Positions 34,462-43,998 of a stretch of DNA of 64,000 nt are shown here, piece after piece (the stretch's first letter is position 1; each line of letters opens with the position of its first letter). Source of the DNA: Paucilactobacillus hokkaidonensis JCM 18461. Its GTDB lineage: Bacteria; Bacillota; Bacilli; Lactobacillales; Lactobacillaceae. The position numbers and the translations under genes were made by a program. The stretch is from NCBI RefSeq assembly GCF_000829395.1, contig NZ_AP014680.1:1426001-1490000 (forward strand), written 5' to 3'. The notes beneath the pieces are model-generated. The model was not told the origin of the DNA. It saw nothing but the letters and a program-made list of their open reading frames with translations, and ran no database searches.

Positions 34462-35395
34462 GCTTACATTGTTCAAGCTGTTGTTCCCATTCACTAGTCA
34501 TCATCCCCTTATTTGTTTTATCAAATGCTAATTCCAATTTAGCGTCACTCAAAAGATCATAGAGAACCGCAAACTGGTCATTTGTCATTGGTAATAATCT
34601 TTGGTAACAAATCCCCTGAATAACCTGTTCTAAGTATTCCGGTGCTACCCCCAATTGCAACATTCGATTAACTACTCCAAAAGTATTTTGTGCATGCACA
34701 GTTGCCATTACTAAGTGGCCACTTAATGCTGCTTTAACCGCCATTTTGGCGGTTACTTCATCACGTATTTCACCAATAATAAACACATCTGGACGGTGAC
34801 GTAATCCGACTTTCAAGAGCTGTTCATAATTCATTTGAGCCCTATCGTTAACTTGCAGCTGAATAAAGTTAGGTTCTTGAATTTCAACAGGATCTTCAAT
34901 CGTCATAACAATTTGTGATTGACAACAGTGTTGTGCCAATTGGTACATCGTCGTAGTTTTACCAGATCCCATTGGACCAGAGAATAACACTAACCCTCGG
35001 CGACTAATTATTTGTTCCAATTGTGACCACTGTTGTGGTACTAATTGCTGATTTTTAAGTTGTGCTAGTGGATAAATGAAGCGAACTACCAAAGATTCAT
35101 TTCCCTTAAAGTCACCTACACTGGAAAGTCGTAAATTAATTTTCTGTTGTTTAATTTCCCATAAAATAGCCCCTACTTGTGGTCTCCGATGTTCACTAAC
35201 CGCCATATTAGCGCGGTACTTTAAATACGTGATTAATTGATTGCCCTCCTCTTTATTTAACTGATCGAGTGTTGTCAGTTGGATTTGTGAATTAAACATT
35301 ACCCGATATCCCGTTTCATTTGGCAAAATATACAGATCGGATGTCTTACTTTCAATACATTGTGTGATGTAATTTGAAAATTGATTTAAACTAAT
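34412..35395 (-). CDS. comGA: ComGA, competence assembly ATPase, ATT start likely
   Basis: A GspE/PilB-type traffic ATPase: Walker A GPMGSGKTTTMYQL, Asp box MTIEDPVEIQEPN, Walker B DVFIIGEIRDEVTAKMAVKA and His box HLVMATVHAQNT. The open frame reaches GTG 35413, but GGGGGAGG lies inside that part. The initiator with correct spacing is ATT (35393-35395, ISLNQFSNYITQC...), since no ATG, GTG or TTG fits. ATT starts are rare and weak (as in infC). It heads the comG operon. Product about 327 residues. Confidence 0.85.
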   Translation of the reverse strand: MSLNQFSNYITQCIESKTSDLYILPNETGYRVMFNSQIQLTTLDQLNKEEGNQLITYLKYRANMAVSEHRRPQVGAILWEIKQQKINLRLSSVGDFKGNESLVVRFIYPLAQLKNQQLVPQQWSQLEQIISRRGLVLFSGPMGSGKTTTMYQLAQHCCQSQIVMTIEDPVEIQEPNFIQLQVNDRAQMNYEQLLKVGLRHRPDVFIIGEIRDEVTAKMAVKAALSGHLVMATVHAQNTFGVVNRMLQLGVAPEYLEQVIQGICYQRLLPMTNDQFAVLYDLLSDAKLELAFDKTNKGMMTSEWEQQLEQCKHENKITKTTAQKYRWG

Positions 35396-35451
35396 GATAA
35401 AAACCTCCCCCACTATTAAATTAAATACGCAAAAAACAACTTGTTTTCATT

Positions 35452-35493
35452 AAAAAAAAAAAAGACGATCCAAACATTTCTGTTTGAATCGTC
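35452..35493 (-). terminator. Terminator of yebC
   Basis: GACGATCCAAACA (35464-35476) and TGTTTGAATCGTC (35481-35493) pair with one mismatch. Read leftward twelve T residues follow. It insulates comG from yebC. Confidence 0.9.
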
Positions 35494-35553
35494 AACTTTA
35501 TAATTTAATTTAGAACGCGTCCCAAAAACTTAATTGCGGGAACACTTTTTTTA

Positions 35554-36291
35554 TTATTCTTCGCTATCTGACACTACGCCAGCTTCATACACATCAGCGA
35601 CATCATCGTCACTTTCCAGCTCTTCAATAAGCCTCTGATATTGTGGGACTTTATCTGCTGGTACCTCAGTTGTATTTTCTGGCAACATTGTTATTTCAGC
35701 AGTGTCCAGCTCATATCCTTTTTCTTGTAATGCATCACGAACGCTAGCTAGATCACCAGGAGCAGTATAGATTTCAAATACTTCATCTTCGGTATTCATA
35801 TCTTCTGCACCAGCATCTAATGCATCCATTAACATTGTGTCTTCATCGGTGTCTAATTCATCACGTAAGATAACAATATACCCACGTCGATTGAACATAT
35901 ATGAAACTGACCCAGTCGCACCAAGCACACCACCAGAATGTGTAAATGCAGAACGAACCGCTGCTGCCGTCCGATTCTTATTATCTGTCAATGCTGAAAC
36001 CATCACAGCAATCCCACCGGGACCATAACCTTCATATGTGATCTCATCAAACTTAGCACCACCAGCACCGGTTGCTTTGTCAATCGCCCGTTGCACATTA
36101 TCCTTAGGCATATTGGCGCCACGAGCTTTATCCATCACTAAACGCAATTGAGGGTTATTCGCGGGATCAGGATCACCTGCTTTAGCGGCTTGATACAAGT
36201 CACGTGAAATTTTTTGAAAGATCTTACCACGTTTGGCATCTTGGGCGTTTTTTCGTCCTTGAATATTATGCCATTTTGAATGTCCTGACAT
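35554..36291 (-). CDS. yebC: YebC/PmpR/TACO1 family protein
   Basis: A 245-residue protein with the family start [20 protein letters not shown] and the conserved block [20 protein letters not shown]. Three domains are expected. Long described as a transcriptional regulator, it is now linked to translation at polyproline stretches in some bacteria. AAGAGGAG precedes the ATG. It is a single gene with a strong terminator. Confidence 0.95.
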   Translation of the reverse strand: MSGHSKWHNIQGRKNAQDAKRGKIFQKISRDLYQAAKAGDPDPANNPQLRLVMDKARGANMPKDNVQRAIDKATGAGGAKFDEITYEGYGPGGIAVMVSALTDNKNRTAAAVRSAFTHSGGVLGATGSVSYMFNRRGYIVILRDELDTDEDTMLMDALDAGAEDMNTEDEVFEIYTAPGDLASVRDALQEKGYELDTAEITMLPENTTEVPADKVPQYQRLIEELESDDDVADVYEAGVVSDSEE

Positions 36292-36391
36292 CTCGAACTC
36301 CTCTTTTCCATTATTAATGATTTACTGTCTCTACAGACCAACAAAAATGATATCAAATCCACACCCATAAATCAAGCATTCATACTTTTAT

Positions 36392-37210
36392 TCATCGTTT
36401 AAATGCTTTACGAGTTCCTAGCAAAACTGCACCAACTATTAAAATAATTAATGCTAACTCATAGCCAAAGTGACCAAAATCATGGACTGCCTGATCACTT
36501 AAGGTACTTAAGCTTAAATAACTTGAGTTTGCAAGTAAATTAGGGATAAATAACGTTAAGCCCTTAACAAATACCAGTGTGAGCAACGCACTAATAATTA
36601 AAATCCAGCTCAATGAAGAAATCAAATGGTGCCCGATCAAAGCTCGGATTATCATTACTGCCAACAAAATCCCACTGACAATCAGCATAATTGTATCAAT
36701 TCGCTTTGCAGCTAATAACTCACTAGTAACTGATTGGATTTGCTCAGTATTAATCTGTTGCGTAACCACTGAATTAATTTTCGCTTTAACTGTACTTGTA
36801 ACCGAAGTTGGCAATAAACTTGTGCTAACCCCTAAACCTTCCAAATTTTCATTAACCAATTTTTCAGCTCGATTGAAAGTTGGATTCAGGTTCAAATCAA
36901 TTTCATCACCAGCATATACTTGCTTTACCGATGTTTTAATTAAAGTATCGGCTTGCTTTTTGGTCATCACATTATCCGGTAACCCATATTGGGTTAAATT
37001 CTGGTTAACATTTGTCACAATTTTAGAAGTAATTGTAGAATTGCTCAATTCATGCGCCACAAATTTTTCATTAAACAAGGTCATCCTAAATATCATTGCT
37101 ATCAAAAAAATTATTAATAAAATGACCCCCAGAAAATTGAAGCCACCGTGGTGTTGTTGAGGATTTGTTAATTGAGTTTTACTTTCAAAACGCGTTTTTC
37201 TACTTTCCAA
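36392..37210 (-). CDS. Uncharacterised membrane protein with large extracellular loop
   Basis: A 272-residue protein. The first membrane segment (GFNFLGVILLIIFLIAMIF) follows a charged 26-residue head. A soluble loop of about 125 residues (residues 48-165, rich in Asn, Thr and Val) comes next, and three further helices near the C-terminus. TTG start at 37208-37210 with GGAGATGG. Proteins of this outline occur in lactobacilli without known function; no domain is recognised. It stands alone between ccpA and yebC. Confidence 0.7.
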   Translation of the reverse strand: MESRKTRFESKTQLTNPQQHHGGFNFLGVILLIIFLIAMIFRMTLFNEKFVAHELSNSTITSKIVTNVNQNLTQYGLPDNVMTKKQADTLIKTSVKQVYAGDEIDLNLNPTFNRAEKLVNENLEGLGVSTSLLPTSVTSTVKAKINSVVTQQINTEQIQSVTSELLAAKRIDTIMLIVSGILLAVMIIRALIGHHLISSLSWILIISALLTLVFVKGLTLFIPNLLANSSYLSLSTLSDQAVHDFGHFGYELALIILIVGAVLLGTRKAFKR

Positions 37211-37234
37211 TTAACCATCTCCAAATCAAAAAAA

Positions 37235-38236
37235 CTATTTGGTTGAATCACGTTTCATTAGCCCATAAGGTAAAATAACGTTTCGATCATCGACCTCTTC
37301 ATTATTCATTAACTTAGTTAATAACCGCATAGCAACCGCACCAATATCATATAGTGGTTGTGTTACGGATGACATCTTGGGACGAGTTATTTCTGTATAT
37401 TTAGTGTCATTCGTAGTAGTTAATTCAAAATCTGCGGGTACCTTAACACCGCGGTCAGTTAGACCATTTAATAGTCCTGCTGCCAACTCATCATCCCCGA
37501 CAAAGACTGCAGTAACACCACTAGCTTGAATCTCTTCAGCCAATTCATATCCCGTGTTATAAGAATTATTTGTCTCAAATACAAATTTATCATTAAATTG
37601 ACTTCCGGCTTCTTCAATTGCTTGTCGATAACCCTTTAATCGATAATCATGATTGATTGATTCATCCATTGGACCAGTTACCAAAGCTACCTTTTGATTA
37701 CCACGTTTCATTAAATTTGCGACTGCTTCTTTCGTTGCAGCAACATAATCAATGCTGACGCTTGGTAATTCTTGCTTGATATCAACTGATCCAGCAACTA
37801 CAACGGGCATCGATGCGCGTTCAAACTCATGTTTGAGATCATCACCCATTTTGTTACCCATGAAAATAAGCCCATCAACTTGTTTTGCCAATAAAGTATT
37901 GACCACTTGCAGCTCTTTACTACCGTTCTCATCAGAGTTGGCTAAAATGATATTGTATTTGTACATTGAGGCAATATCGTCGATTCCAAGCGCTAATTCA
38001 GCAAAATATGCGTTGGTTACATCTGGAATAATAACTCCAATTGTAGTTGTCTTTTTACTTGCTAATCCACGGGCAACAGCATTGGGCCGGTAGTCCAATC
38101 GATCGATCACATCCAAAACCTTTTTTCTGGTTGCTGGTTTAACGTTAGGATTGCCATTAACAACCCGCGAGACTGTTGCCATTGAAACGGCAGCCTCTCT
38201 TGCAACATCATAAATTGTAACTGTTTGTTTATCCAT
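37235..38236 (-). CDS. ccpA: Catabolite control protein A
   Basis: A 333-residue LacI/GalR-type regulator. The N-terminal HTH is VTIYDVAREAAVSMATVSRV, then the hinge helix NAVARGLASKKTTTIGVII and a periplasmic-binding fold that docks HPr-Ser46-P. It controls carbon catabolite repression through cre sites. It is divergent from pepQ, the classical lactobacillar arrangement, and a cre-like site lies between them, which suggests autoregulation. Confidence 0.95.
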   Translation of the reverse strand: MDKQTVTIYDVAREAAVSMATVSRVVNGNPNVKPATRKKVLDVIDRLDYRPNAVARGLASKKTTTIGVIIPDVTNAYFAELALGIDDIASMYKYNIILANSDENGSKELQVVNTLLAKQVDGLIFMGNKMGDDLKHEFERASMPVVVAGSVDIKQELPSVSIDYVAATKEAVANLMKRGNQKVALVTGPMDESINHDYRLKGYRQAIEEAGSQFNDKFVFETNNSYNTGYELAEEIQASGVTAVFVGDDELAAGLLNGLTDRGVKVPADFELTTTNDTKYTEITRPKMSSVTQPLYDIGAVAMRLLTKLMNNEEVDDRNVILPYGLMKRDSTK

Positions 38237-38314
38237 TTTTTAAAAGCCCTTTCTTCACTGGTACGGTTCGTTTTCATATTCTTTCATAACTAGGTTAATA
38301 TATCAGATTAACGG

Positions 38315-38328
38315 AAAAAACGCAAACA
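38315..38328. promoter_or_regulatory. cre-like site between ccpA and pepQ
   Basis: AAAAAACGCAAACA matches 12 of 14 positions of the cre consensus TGWAANCGNTNWCA. It is in the 170 bp divergent region, about 80 bases upstream of ccpA. A weaker match lies at 38263-38276 on the minus strand. Confidence 0.5.
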
Positions 38329-38365
38329 ACAAAATTTTAAGATCACTTTGCCAAACCTCCGATTG

Positions 38366-38374
38366 TGATATAAT
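38366..38374 (+). promoter_or_regulatory. pepQ promoter (extended -10)
   Basis: TGA-TATAAT, a perfect -10 with extension, 30 bases upstream of the start. A poor -35 (TTTGCC-like) lies 16-17 bases before. Confidence 0.7.
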
Positions 38375-38406
38375 TGTCAGCAACTAAATGAAGGAGCGAT
38401 GCTTTG

Positions 38407-39504
38407 ATGACACAATTAGAAAAAGTACAACAATGGGTTAGCGATCAACAACTTGACGTTGCCTATTTAAGCGATCCAATGACCATTACATACTTAACTA
38501 GTTTTGACAGCGATCCAATTGAGCGAATTTTAGCTTTAATTGTTTTTCCAGACCAGGATCCATTTTTATTCGCACCAGCACTTGAGGTTGAAGCCATTAA
38601 AGATACTGGTTGGAAATATCCCGTTTACGGTTACTTAGATCATGAACATCCATTTGAAATGATCGCCGGCCAAATTACAAAGCGAAATTCTAATCCTAAA
38701 AATTGGGGCATTGAAGCAGGCCAATTAACAATTAGCAAATTAAATTCTCTGACTGAACAATTTCCTAAAGCACATTTTGAGACGGACTTAACGGCCATGA
38801 TTCAACGATTGCGTTTAATCAAGAATGCAGATGAAATTTCAAAGTTGGATGAAGCTGGAAAATGGGCTGATTTTGCATTCAAGACCGGCTTTGAGGCTGT
38901 CAAGGTTGGCCGTACTGAGCAACAAGTTGCTGCACAACTAGAGTACGCCCTTAAGCAACATGGCATCATGCAGATGAGTTTTGAAACCTTAATACAAGCG
39001 GGTGCCCACGCGGCTGAACCACATGGTGCTACTGCTGCAAACAAAATTGCCGGTGACGAATTAATTTTATTTGACCTCGGTACAATTTATGAAGGATACA
39101 TCAGCGATGCCTCTCGAACTGTTGCCGTTGGTAAACTGAATGAAAAGCAAGCTGATATCTACAAGATTTGCTTAGACGCTCAATTAACTGCTCAAGCAGC
39201 TGCCAAACCTGGCATGACTGCTGCCCAGTTAGACAAAATTGCTCGTGATATTATCACTAAAGCAGGCTATGGTGAATACTTTATTCATCGGCTTGGCCAT
39301 GGCATGGGTATGAGCGAACATGAATTCCCATCAATCATGGAAGGTAACAATATGCAACTCGAACCTGGTATGTGCTTTTCGATTGAACCGGGAATTTATA
39401 TTCCTGGTGTTGCTGGAGTTCGAATTGAAGACTGTGTCCACATCACTGACAATGGTTGTGAACCGTTTACCCATACACCAAAAGATTTAACCTACGTCGG
39501 CTAA
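38407..39504 (+). CDS. pepQ: Xaa-Pro dipeptidase PepQ
   Basis: About 365 residues (ATG 38407, or TTG 38404 one codon earlier, with AAGGAG upstream). A pita-bread M24 metallopeptidase: metal ligands in DLGTIYEGYISDASRTVAV (two Asp), the HRLGHGMGMSEHEFPS His, and SIEPGIYIPGVAGVRIEDCV (two Glu). It releases proline from dipeptides during growth on casein peptides. It is co-regulated with ccpA across a shared control region. Confidence 0.95.
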   Translation: MTQLEKVQQWVSDQQLDVAYLSDPMTITYLTSFDSDPIERILALIVFPDQDPFLFAPALEVEAIKDTGWKYPVYGYLDHEHPFEMIAGQITKRNSNPKNWGIEAGQLTISKLNSLTEQFPKAHFETDLTAMIQRLRLIKNADEISKLDEAGKWADFAFKTGFEAVKVGRTEQQVAAQLEYALKQHGIMQMSFETLIQAGAHAAEPHGATAANKIAGDELILFDLGTIYEGYISDASRTVAVGKLNEKQADIYKICLDAQLTAQAAAKPGMTAAQLDKIARDIITKAGYGEYFIHRLGHGMGMSEHEFPSIMEGNNMQLEPGMCFSIEPGIYIPGVAGVRIEDCVHITDNGCEPFTHTPKDLTYVG

Positions 39505-39521
39505 ATTTAATAACTTAGAAC

Positions 39522-39558
39522 AAATAAAAAAACAACCAAAGCGGTTGTTTTTTTATTT
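39522..39558. terminator. Bidirectional terminator between pepQ and ytxH-like gene
   Basis: AAATAAAAAAACAACC pairs perfectly with GGTTGTTTTTTTATTT around AAAGC. The T-rich arms allow termination in both directions, as needed for these convergent genes. Confidence 0.9.
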
Positions 39559-39563
39559 GCGGA

Positions 39564-39980
39564 CTATTTAGTCTGATCTTTCTCATCAGGAGTATCATTA
39601 GTTTTATCAATGACGATATCATCTGATGTATCTTTATCATCAACTGCTGAAGCAAGCTGCTCTCTAATTGATGCGGTTTGTTCTTCAAAATTATCGTTAC
39701 TAAAATGATCTACAACTTGATTCTTTTGATCTTTTAACTTTTCACTTGCTGATTGAACTTTTTCTTGCGCACTTTGTTTGTACTGATCAGCGTTGCCCAT
39801 AAAGTCATCTGCAGCATCTTGCGCATACAACGCATAATCGATTACTTGTTCCTTTAAATCAGAACCAGTCTCTCGTACTTTTTGTTTAAGTTGATCTTTT
39901 TGTTCATCACTTAGTAAATAATGTGCAGCTACTGCAGCCGCACCTACTAAGGTTGCTCCAAATAAAAATCCTTTAGCCAT
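39564..39980 (-). CDS. YtxH-domain protein
   Basis: About 138 residues from ATG 39980 (MAKGFLFGATLVGAAAVAAH), with GAGAGG upstream. The short Gly-rich membrane segment followed by a long Lys/Glu/Gln coiled-coil (DQLKQKVRETGSDLKEQVID) is the YtxH (gas-vesicle-like) signature, linked to stress in Bacillus. It overlaps nothing and lies just after a DUF948 gene, the usual pairing in Bacillota. Confidence 0.85.
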   Translation of the reverse strand: MAKGFLFGATLVGAAAVAAHYLLSDEQKDQLKQKVRETGSDLKEQVIDYALYAQDAADDFMGNADQYKQSAQEKVQSASEKLKDQKNQVVDHFSNDNFEEQTASIREQLASAVDDKDTSDDIVIDKTNDTPDEKDQTK

Positions 39981-40000
39981 TGTCATTTTCCTCTCTATTA

Positions 40001-40420
40001 TCAATTATTGGTTTGCTTTTTATTTTTATGATGTTGCCAAAAACTAGATACAGCAGACTTACCAAGCGATGCAGCAATTCCTGCACCAGCAGTTTTTTTA
40101 GCGTTACCAGAAAAACGATCTGTGACTTTTCGAGTGGCAGAATTTAAGTCAGAAACACTAGTTCCTAAATCTGCAACAGCCTGAAACGCTGGATCGATCG
40201 TTTCAACTTTTTGATTAACATCTTCCAATAATTCATTTGCATTACTTAAGATTACTTCAACCTCTTTGCTTAATGCATCTGCATCATTGGTTAATACTGA
40301 GATACTACGATTAGTTTCTTTCAGTGTGGAACTTAATCTTACTAAAAAGTACCCAATAAACAATACTAGAATCAAAAAAGCAATCGCAGCAATCAACCCA
40401 GCAACTTGTCCTAATGTCAT
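40001..40420 (-). CDS. DUF948 membrane-anchored protein
   Basis: 139 residues from ATG 40420 (MTLGQVAGLIAAIAFLILVL...); the upstream extension has no site. One N-terminal membrane helix precedes an amphipathic coiled-coil (ETNRSISVLTNDADALSKEV), which is the DUF948/YtxG type. With YtxH it forms a conserved pair of unknown mechanism. GGAGG precedes the start. Confidence 0.85.
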   Translation of the reverse strand: MTLGQVAGLIAAIAFLILVLFIGYFLVRLSSTLKETNRSISVLTNDADALSKEVEVILSNANELLEDVNQKVETIDPAFQAVADLGTSVSDLNSATRKVTDRFSGNAKKTAGAGIAASLGKSAVSSFWQHHKNKKQTNN

Positions 40421-40567
40421 TAAACGAAACCTCCTTGAGTGGTTAACGTATTTGTAAAATAAGCATATCACGACCACAGACCAACCGCAATTAAAACAAA
40501 TAGTTTTACCATTCAGTGGCAATATTTGATAAGATAGATGCAGACATTTTTATTGGAGGTCCCCGGA

Positions 40568-41431
40568 GTGAATCAAATCATATTAGCAGGCCTAAATTCA
40601 AAGTTAACCCAACAAGCCCAAAATTTTACTGGATACTTCACAAAATTAGATTGGGAAACGATTGGCAAACATATCGCCAGCCGTTTTTTATTATTAATCA
40701 CTGTTACAATCGTTTTTGGTCTTGTGATTTGGATTGGTAAAGTAGTTATTAACCATACATTTAAACGTTATAAACTTCATTCAATGCTCACAACCAATCG
40801 AACTAATACAATTCACGCTTTAACGCTCAATATTTTTCGTTACACCTGTTTTTTCTTTTACCTTTATGCAATTCTTTCATTGATTGGGGTGCCAGTTGGA
40901 ACCCTCATTGCAGGTGCTGGAATTTTTAGTATCGCACTTGGTCTTGGTGCCCAAGGATTTGTTAATGATGTTGTCACTGGCTTTTTCATTTTATTAGAAC
41001 AACAACTAGATGTGGGCGATATAGTTGAAATTGGTACAATTAAGGGAACTGTCACGACGCTTGGCATTCGTACAACACAAGTAACCAGTCCAGATGGCAC
41101 CCTCAATTTCATCCCTAATCGCAACATCACCATCGTTAGTAATTTTTCCCGCAATAATATGCGGGTCCTCATTGATATCAAAATTAGTACCGCTACACCG
41201 TTAGACCAGTTAAAGAAACAAATTGAACAGGTGAACGATGACTTAGTGCCACAATTTTCAGAACTTCAAACCAGGCCTGATATTATTGGGCCTACATTAA
41301 ATCAAGATAATTTACTGGTCTATCGCATTATATTGATGACAGCGAATGGAACCCAAGAAAAAATCAGAAGTTCTTTTTTGGCTGCTTATCTAAGTGCCAT
41401 TAGGCAAGCAGGAATAGAATTAATTCCTTAA
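40568..41431 (+). CDS. Small mechanosensitive channel, MscS/YkuT type
   Basis: 287 residues from GTG 40568, seven bases after GGAGGT; the ATG at 40538 lies before that site. Three membrane segments lead into the pore helix GAGIFSIALGLGAQGFVNDV and the MscS beta-domain (LEQQLDVGDIVEIGTIKGTV, NFIPNRNITIVSNFS). It releases solutes under osmotic downshock. Single gene, followed by a strong bidirectional terminator. Confidence 0.93.
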   Translation: MNQIILAGLNSKLTQQAQNFTGYFTKLDWETIGKHIASRFLLLITVTIVFGLVIWIGKVVINHTFKRYKLHSMLTTNRTNTIHALTLNIFRYTCFFFYLYAILSLIGVPVGTLIAGAGIFSIALGLGAQGFVNDVVTGFFILLEQQLDVGDIVEIGTIKGTVTTLGIRTTQVTSPDGTLNFIPNRNITIVSNFSRNNMRVLIDIKISTATPLDQLKKQIEQVNDDLVPQFSELQTRPDIIGPTLNQDNLLVYRIILMTANGTQEKIRSSFLAAYLSAIRQAGIELIP

Positions 41432-41437
41432 AGTAAA

Positions 41438-41482
41438 AAAAACAGCGCCGAGAAAATATTATTTTCCCCGGCGCTGTTTTTT
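41438..41482. terminator. Bidirectional terminator
   Basis: AACAGCGCCG and CGGCGCTGTT with A/T-rich tails on both sides, between convergent mscS and the dap operon. Confidence 0.9.
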
Positions 41483-41509
41483 AATTGTTATCAAAGTACA
41501 CTACTATGC

Positions 41510-42661
41510 TTAACTTTGCTGTGCACTCCGGTGTTTAAGATAGCCAGTAATTGCACTAACCCCAGCTACAATTGCATCCGTATTAGGGGCCATCTTTTCA
41601 CTATGGAGCGAATAAGGACTATCAACACCGAGCCAAAACATTGTCCCGGGAATTTTAGAAATTAGATAGCCAAAATCTTCACCAGTCATCGCCGGTTTTG
41701 TTTCAATAAAATTAACATCCACTTGCGACTCCATATAACTAATAAAATCAGCTGTAATATCAGGATCGTTTTCAACTGGCAAATAGCCACCCTGATGTAA
41801 TTCAAGTGCAACTTCACACCCATAAGTTAATGCAACCCCTTGTGCAATTGCACGCACTCGTTGCTGCATATGCCAATTATTTTTTTGAGTTAACGACCGA
41901 ATTGTTCCATCAATGTGCGCATGTCCGGCAATTACATTACCAGTGTCGCCAGCATTAAGATGACCTAATGTCACCACACCACCTTCAATCGGGTCCACGT
42001 TGCGACTCACAACTGTTTGAGTCTGCATGACAAATGCACTAGCTGCCACCACCATATCATTAGCATTGTGTGGATATGCAGCATGCCCACTCTTACCATT
42101 AAAATCAGCATGAATTTCACATGTGCCTGCAAATAACGTTCCATTTAAACAACAGATCGCTCCTGCTGGTAACTGTGGATTATCATGTAGTGCATAAATT
42201 TCATCTGGCATCCACTCATCCAGTGCTCCGCTTTGATAAAGTAACATCCCACCACTATGATTTTCTTCAGATGGTTGGAAAATAAACACTAAATCAGTAT
42301 CAGGCTGATTACTGGCAAAATAGCTCAAAATTCCAAGAGCAACTGTCATATGAATATCATGACCACACGCATGCATTTTACCATCAATTTTAGAACTAAA
42401 TGGTAACCCAGTTTTTTCTTTAACCGGTAATGCATCAATATCAGTCCGATATCCAATTAACCGTTTATGACTTTTACCACTTACCTTAACTAATAATGCA
42501 GTTGGTAATGCATCAACTTCTTTAATCTGCAAATAGTCTTGTGGCAATTGTTGAATTATTGTAAGTAAATAATCATGTGTTTTAAATTCTTCTAAACCTA
42601 GTTCCGGAAATTGATGTAAGTGGCGATAAATAGTTAATAATTCCTCATTTGCTAAAGTCAT
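41510..42661 (-). CDS. N-acetyldiaminopimelate deacetylase
   Basis: 383 residues from ATG 42661. An M20-type amidohydrolase with the metal motifs GYRTDIDALPVKE, HACGHDIHMT and PSEENHSGG, plus the dimerisation lid SGHAAYPH and late MTGEDFG. Family and neighbour point to N-acetyl-LL-diaminopimelate as substrate, a late step of the acetylase branch of lysine and DAP synthesis. It is 16 bases downstream of dapH, so the two form an operon. Confidence 0.92.
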   Translation of the reverse strand: MTLANEELLTIYRHLHQFPELGLEEFKTHDYLLTIIQQLPQDYLQIKEVDALPTALLVKVSGKSHKRLIGYRTDIDALPVKEKTGLPFSSKIDGKMHACGHDIHMTVALGILSYFASNQPDTDLVFIFQPSEENHSGGMLLYQSGALDEWMPDEIYALHDNPQLPAGAICCLNGTLFAGTCEIHADFNGKSGHAAYPHNANDMVVAASAFVMQTQTVVSRNVDPIEGGVVTLGHLNAGDTGNVIAGHAHIDGTIRSLTQKNNWHMQQRVRAIAQGVALTYGCEVALELHQGGYLPVENDPDITADFISYMESQVDVNFIETKPAMTGEDFGYLISKIPGTMFWLGVDSPYSLHSEKMAPNTDAIVAGVSAITGYLKHRSAQQS

Positions 42662-42677
42662 TTCTTTATCACCCGTC

Positions 42678-43388
42678 CTACAGCTTACGTAACTCATCCA
42701 TTAATTCTGTTTTACTCTTCGTTTTAGCATCAATATCTTTGATCTTTTTGGCAGGAACGCCAGCAACAACAGTATCTGCCGCCACATCTTTAGTAACTAC
42801 TGCACCGGCACCAACAACTGCTCTGGCACCAATATGGACGCCTTCTAGTACGACACAATTGGCACCAATTAAAACATCGTCTTCAACAATCACAGGGGTG
42901 GCCGAAGGTGGTTCTACCACTCCAGCAAGCACTGTTCCAGCACCAATATGGCAATTTTCTCCAACAATCGCCCTACCGCCAAGGACTGCACCCATATCAA
43001 TCATTGTGTTAGCACCAATTTCAGCACCAATATTAATTTGTGCGCCCATCATAATCACGGCATTGTCCCCGATTAATACTTGCTCACGAATAACTGCGCC
43101 TGGTTCAATCCGAGCATTAATTTCTTTCATATCCAGCAATGGCACTCCTGAATTACGCCGATCGTTTTCAATTTCGTAATCCACAATTTCGTCCTGATGA
43201 TCTGCTAAAAAAGGTTTCACATCTTTCCAATCGCCAAAGATAACCCCACTTTGTTTCTCGACGAAGGGTCTGATCGAAGTTGGAAATGATAGTTTACCTA
43301 GGTCACCACGAACGTATACCTTCACAGGTGTCTTCTTTTCAGAATTACCAATATAATCGATGATTGCTTGTGCGTCTAATTTTGCCAT
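42678..43388 (-). CDS. dapH: Tetrahydrodipicolinate N-acetyltransferase
   Basis: A 236-residue left-handed beta-helix acetyltransferase. The N-terminal DapH domain ([20 protein letters not shown]) is followed by hexapeptide repeats ([40 protein letters not shown]). It acetylates tetrahydrodipicolinate, committing to DAP for peptidoglycan and lysine. AGAGGAGG precedes the ATG. Confidence 0.94.
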   Translation of the reverse strand: MAKLDAQAIIDYIGNSEKKTPVKVYVRGDLGKLSFPTSIRPFVEKQSGVIFGDWKDVKPFLADHQDEIVDYEIENDRRNSGVPLLDMKEINARIEPGAVIREQVLIGDNAVIMMGAQINIGAEIGANTMIDMGAVLGGRAIVGENCHIGAGTVLAGVVEPPSATPVIVEDDVLIGANCVVLEGVHIGARAVVGAGAVVTKDVAADTVVAGVPAKKIKDIDAKTKSKTELMDELRKL

Positions 43389-43403
43389 TTTTTCCTCCTC
43401 TAA

Positions 43404-43883
43404 TTACTCTTTATCGCTAACTTTACTAGTAATATCATATTCTTCATCGATATCATGAGCAAGATGATTAATTGCTTTAAATAATTCTCTTCGGGTCACA
43501 ATCCCAGTAAAATCCCCATTATCAGCAACTACTGGTAAAAATGGTTGATCTGTCAGTAAATGTAAATCCAGCTCAACATCATATGGATCAACTATCGTTG
43601 GTGCATCAGTCTGCATTACCTGTTCAACTTTAATATGTTTTAATTTTTCAACATCAATAGTTTCAGTTTCAAGCATTTGTTCGGTGATCATCGGTAAGGA
43701 TAATAGTCCACGATACTTGCCATCCTTATCAAGTACAATTATTTTAGCATAACGAACCTTGGTCAATACTAAAAAGGCGTGGTACAAATTATTGGTATCC
43801 ATTACATTAGCAACAACACTGCCCGGAATTAAAAATTTTTCTTGATGATCGGTTAACATACTTTCAACCGCTGGATCAATCAT
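43404..43883 (-). CDS. cbpB: CbpB-like CBS-domain c-di-AMP binding protein
   Basis: 159 residues from ATG 43883 (nine bases after AGGAGG; the ATG at 43892 is too close). Two CBS motifs: IPGSVVANVMDTNNLYHAFL and VEQVMQTDAPTIVDPYDVEL. Proteins of this type next to dapH bind c-di-AMP or AMP and link potassium and stringent responses in Listeria and Bacillus. The ligand is inferred from the family. Confidence 0.85.
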   Translation of the reverse strand: MIDPAVESMLTDHQEKFLIPGSVVANVMDTNNLYHAFLVLTKVRYAKIIVLDKDGKYRGLLSLPMITEQMLETETIDVEKLKHIKVEQVMQTDAPTIVDPYDVELDLHLLTDQPFLPVVADNGDFTGIVTRRELFKAINHLAHDIDEEYDITSKVSDKE

Positions 43884-43998
43884 AAATAACATCCTCCTTT
43901 AACACTTTCATTGTACTGATATTTGAAGGCCGTGGGTAATTAATTCGGCAAGATTGGAAAAACTTTAATCCCGCCCTCGTTTAATTTTCATATTTAAC

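Noticed and set aside
36579-37160. 193-residue plus-strand frame opposite the membrane protein gene
   Set aside because: It is antisense to a membrane protein with a good start site; its hydrophobic and Ser-rich composition is what antisense of such a gene gives.
41432-41482. GC-rich hairpin considered as a mobile repeat end
   Set aside because: It is a single strong stem with T-runs between convergent genes, a standard bidirectional terminator.
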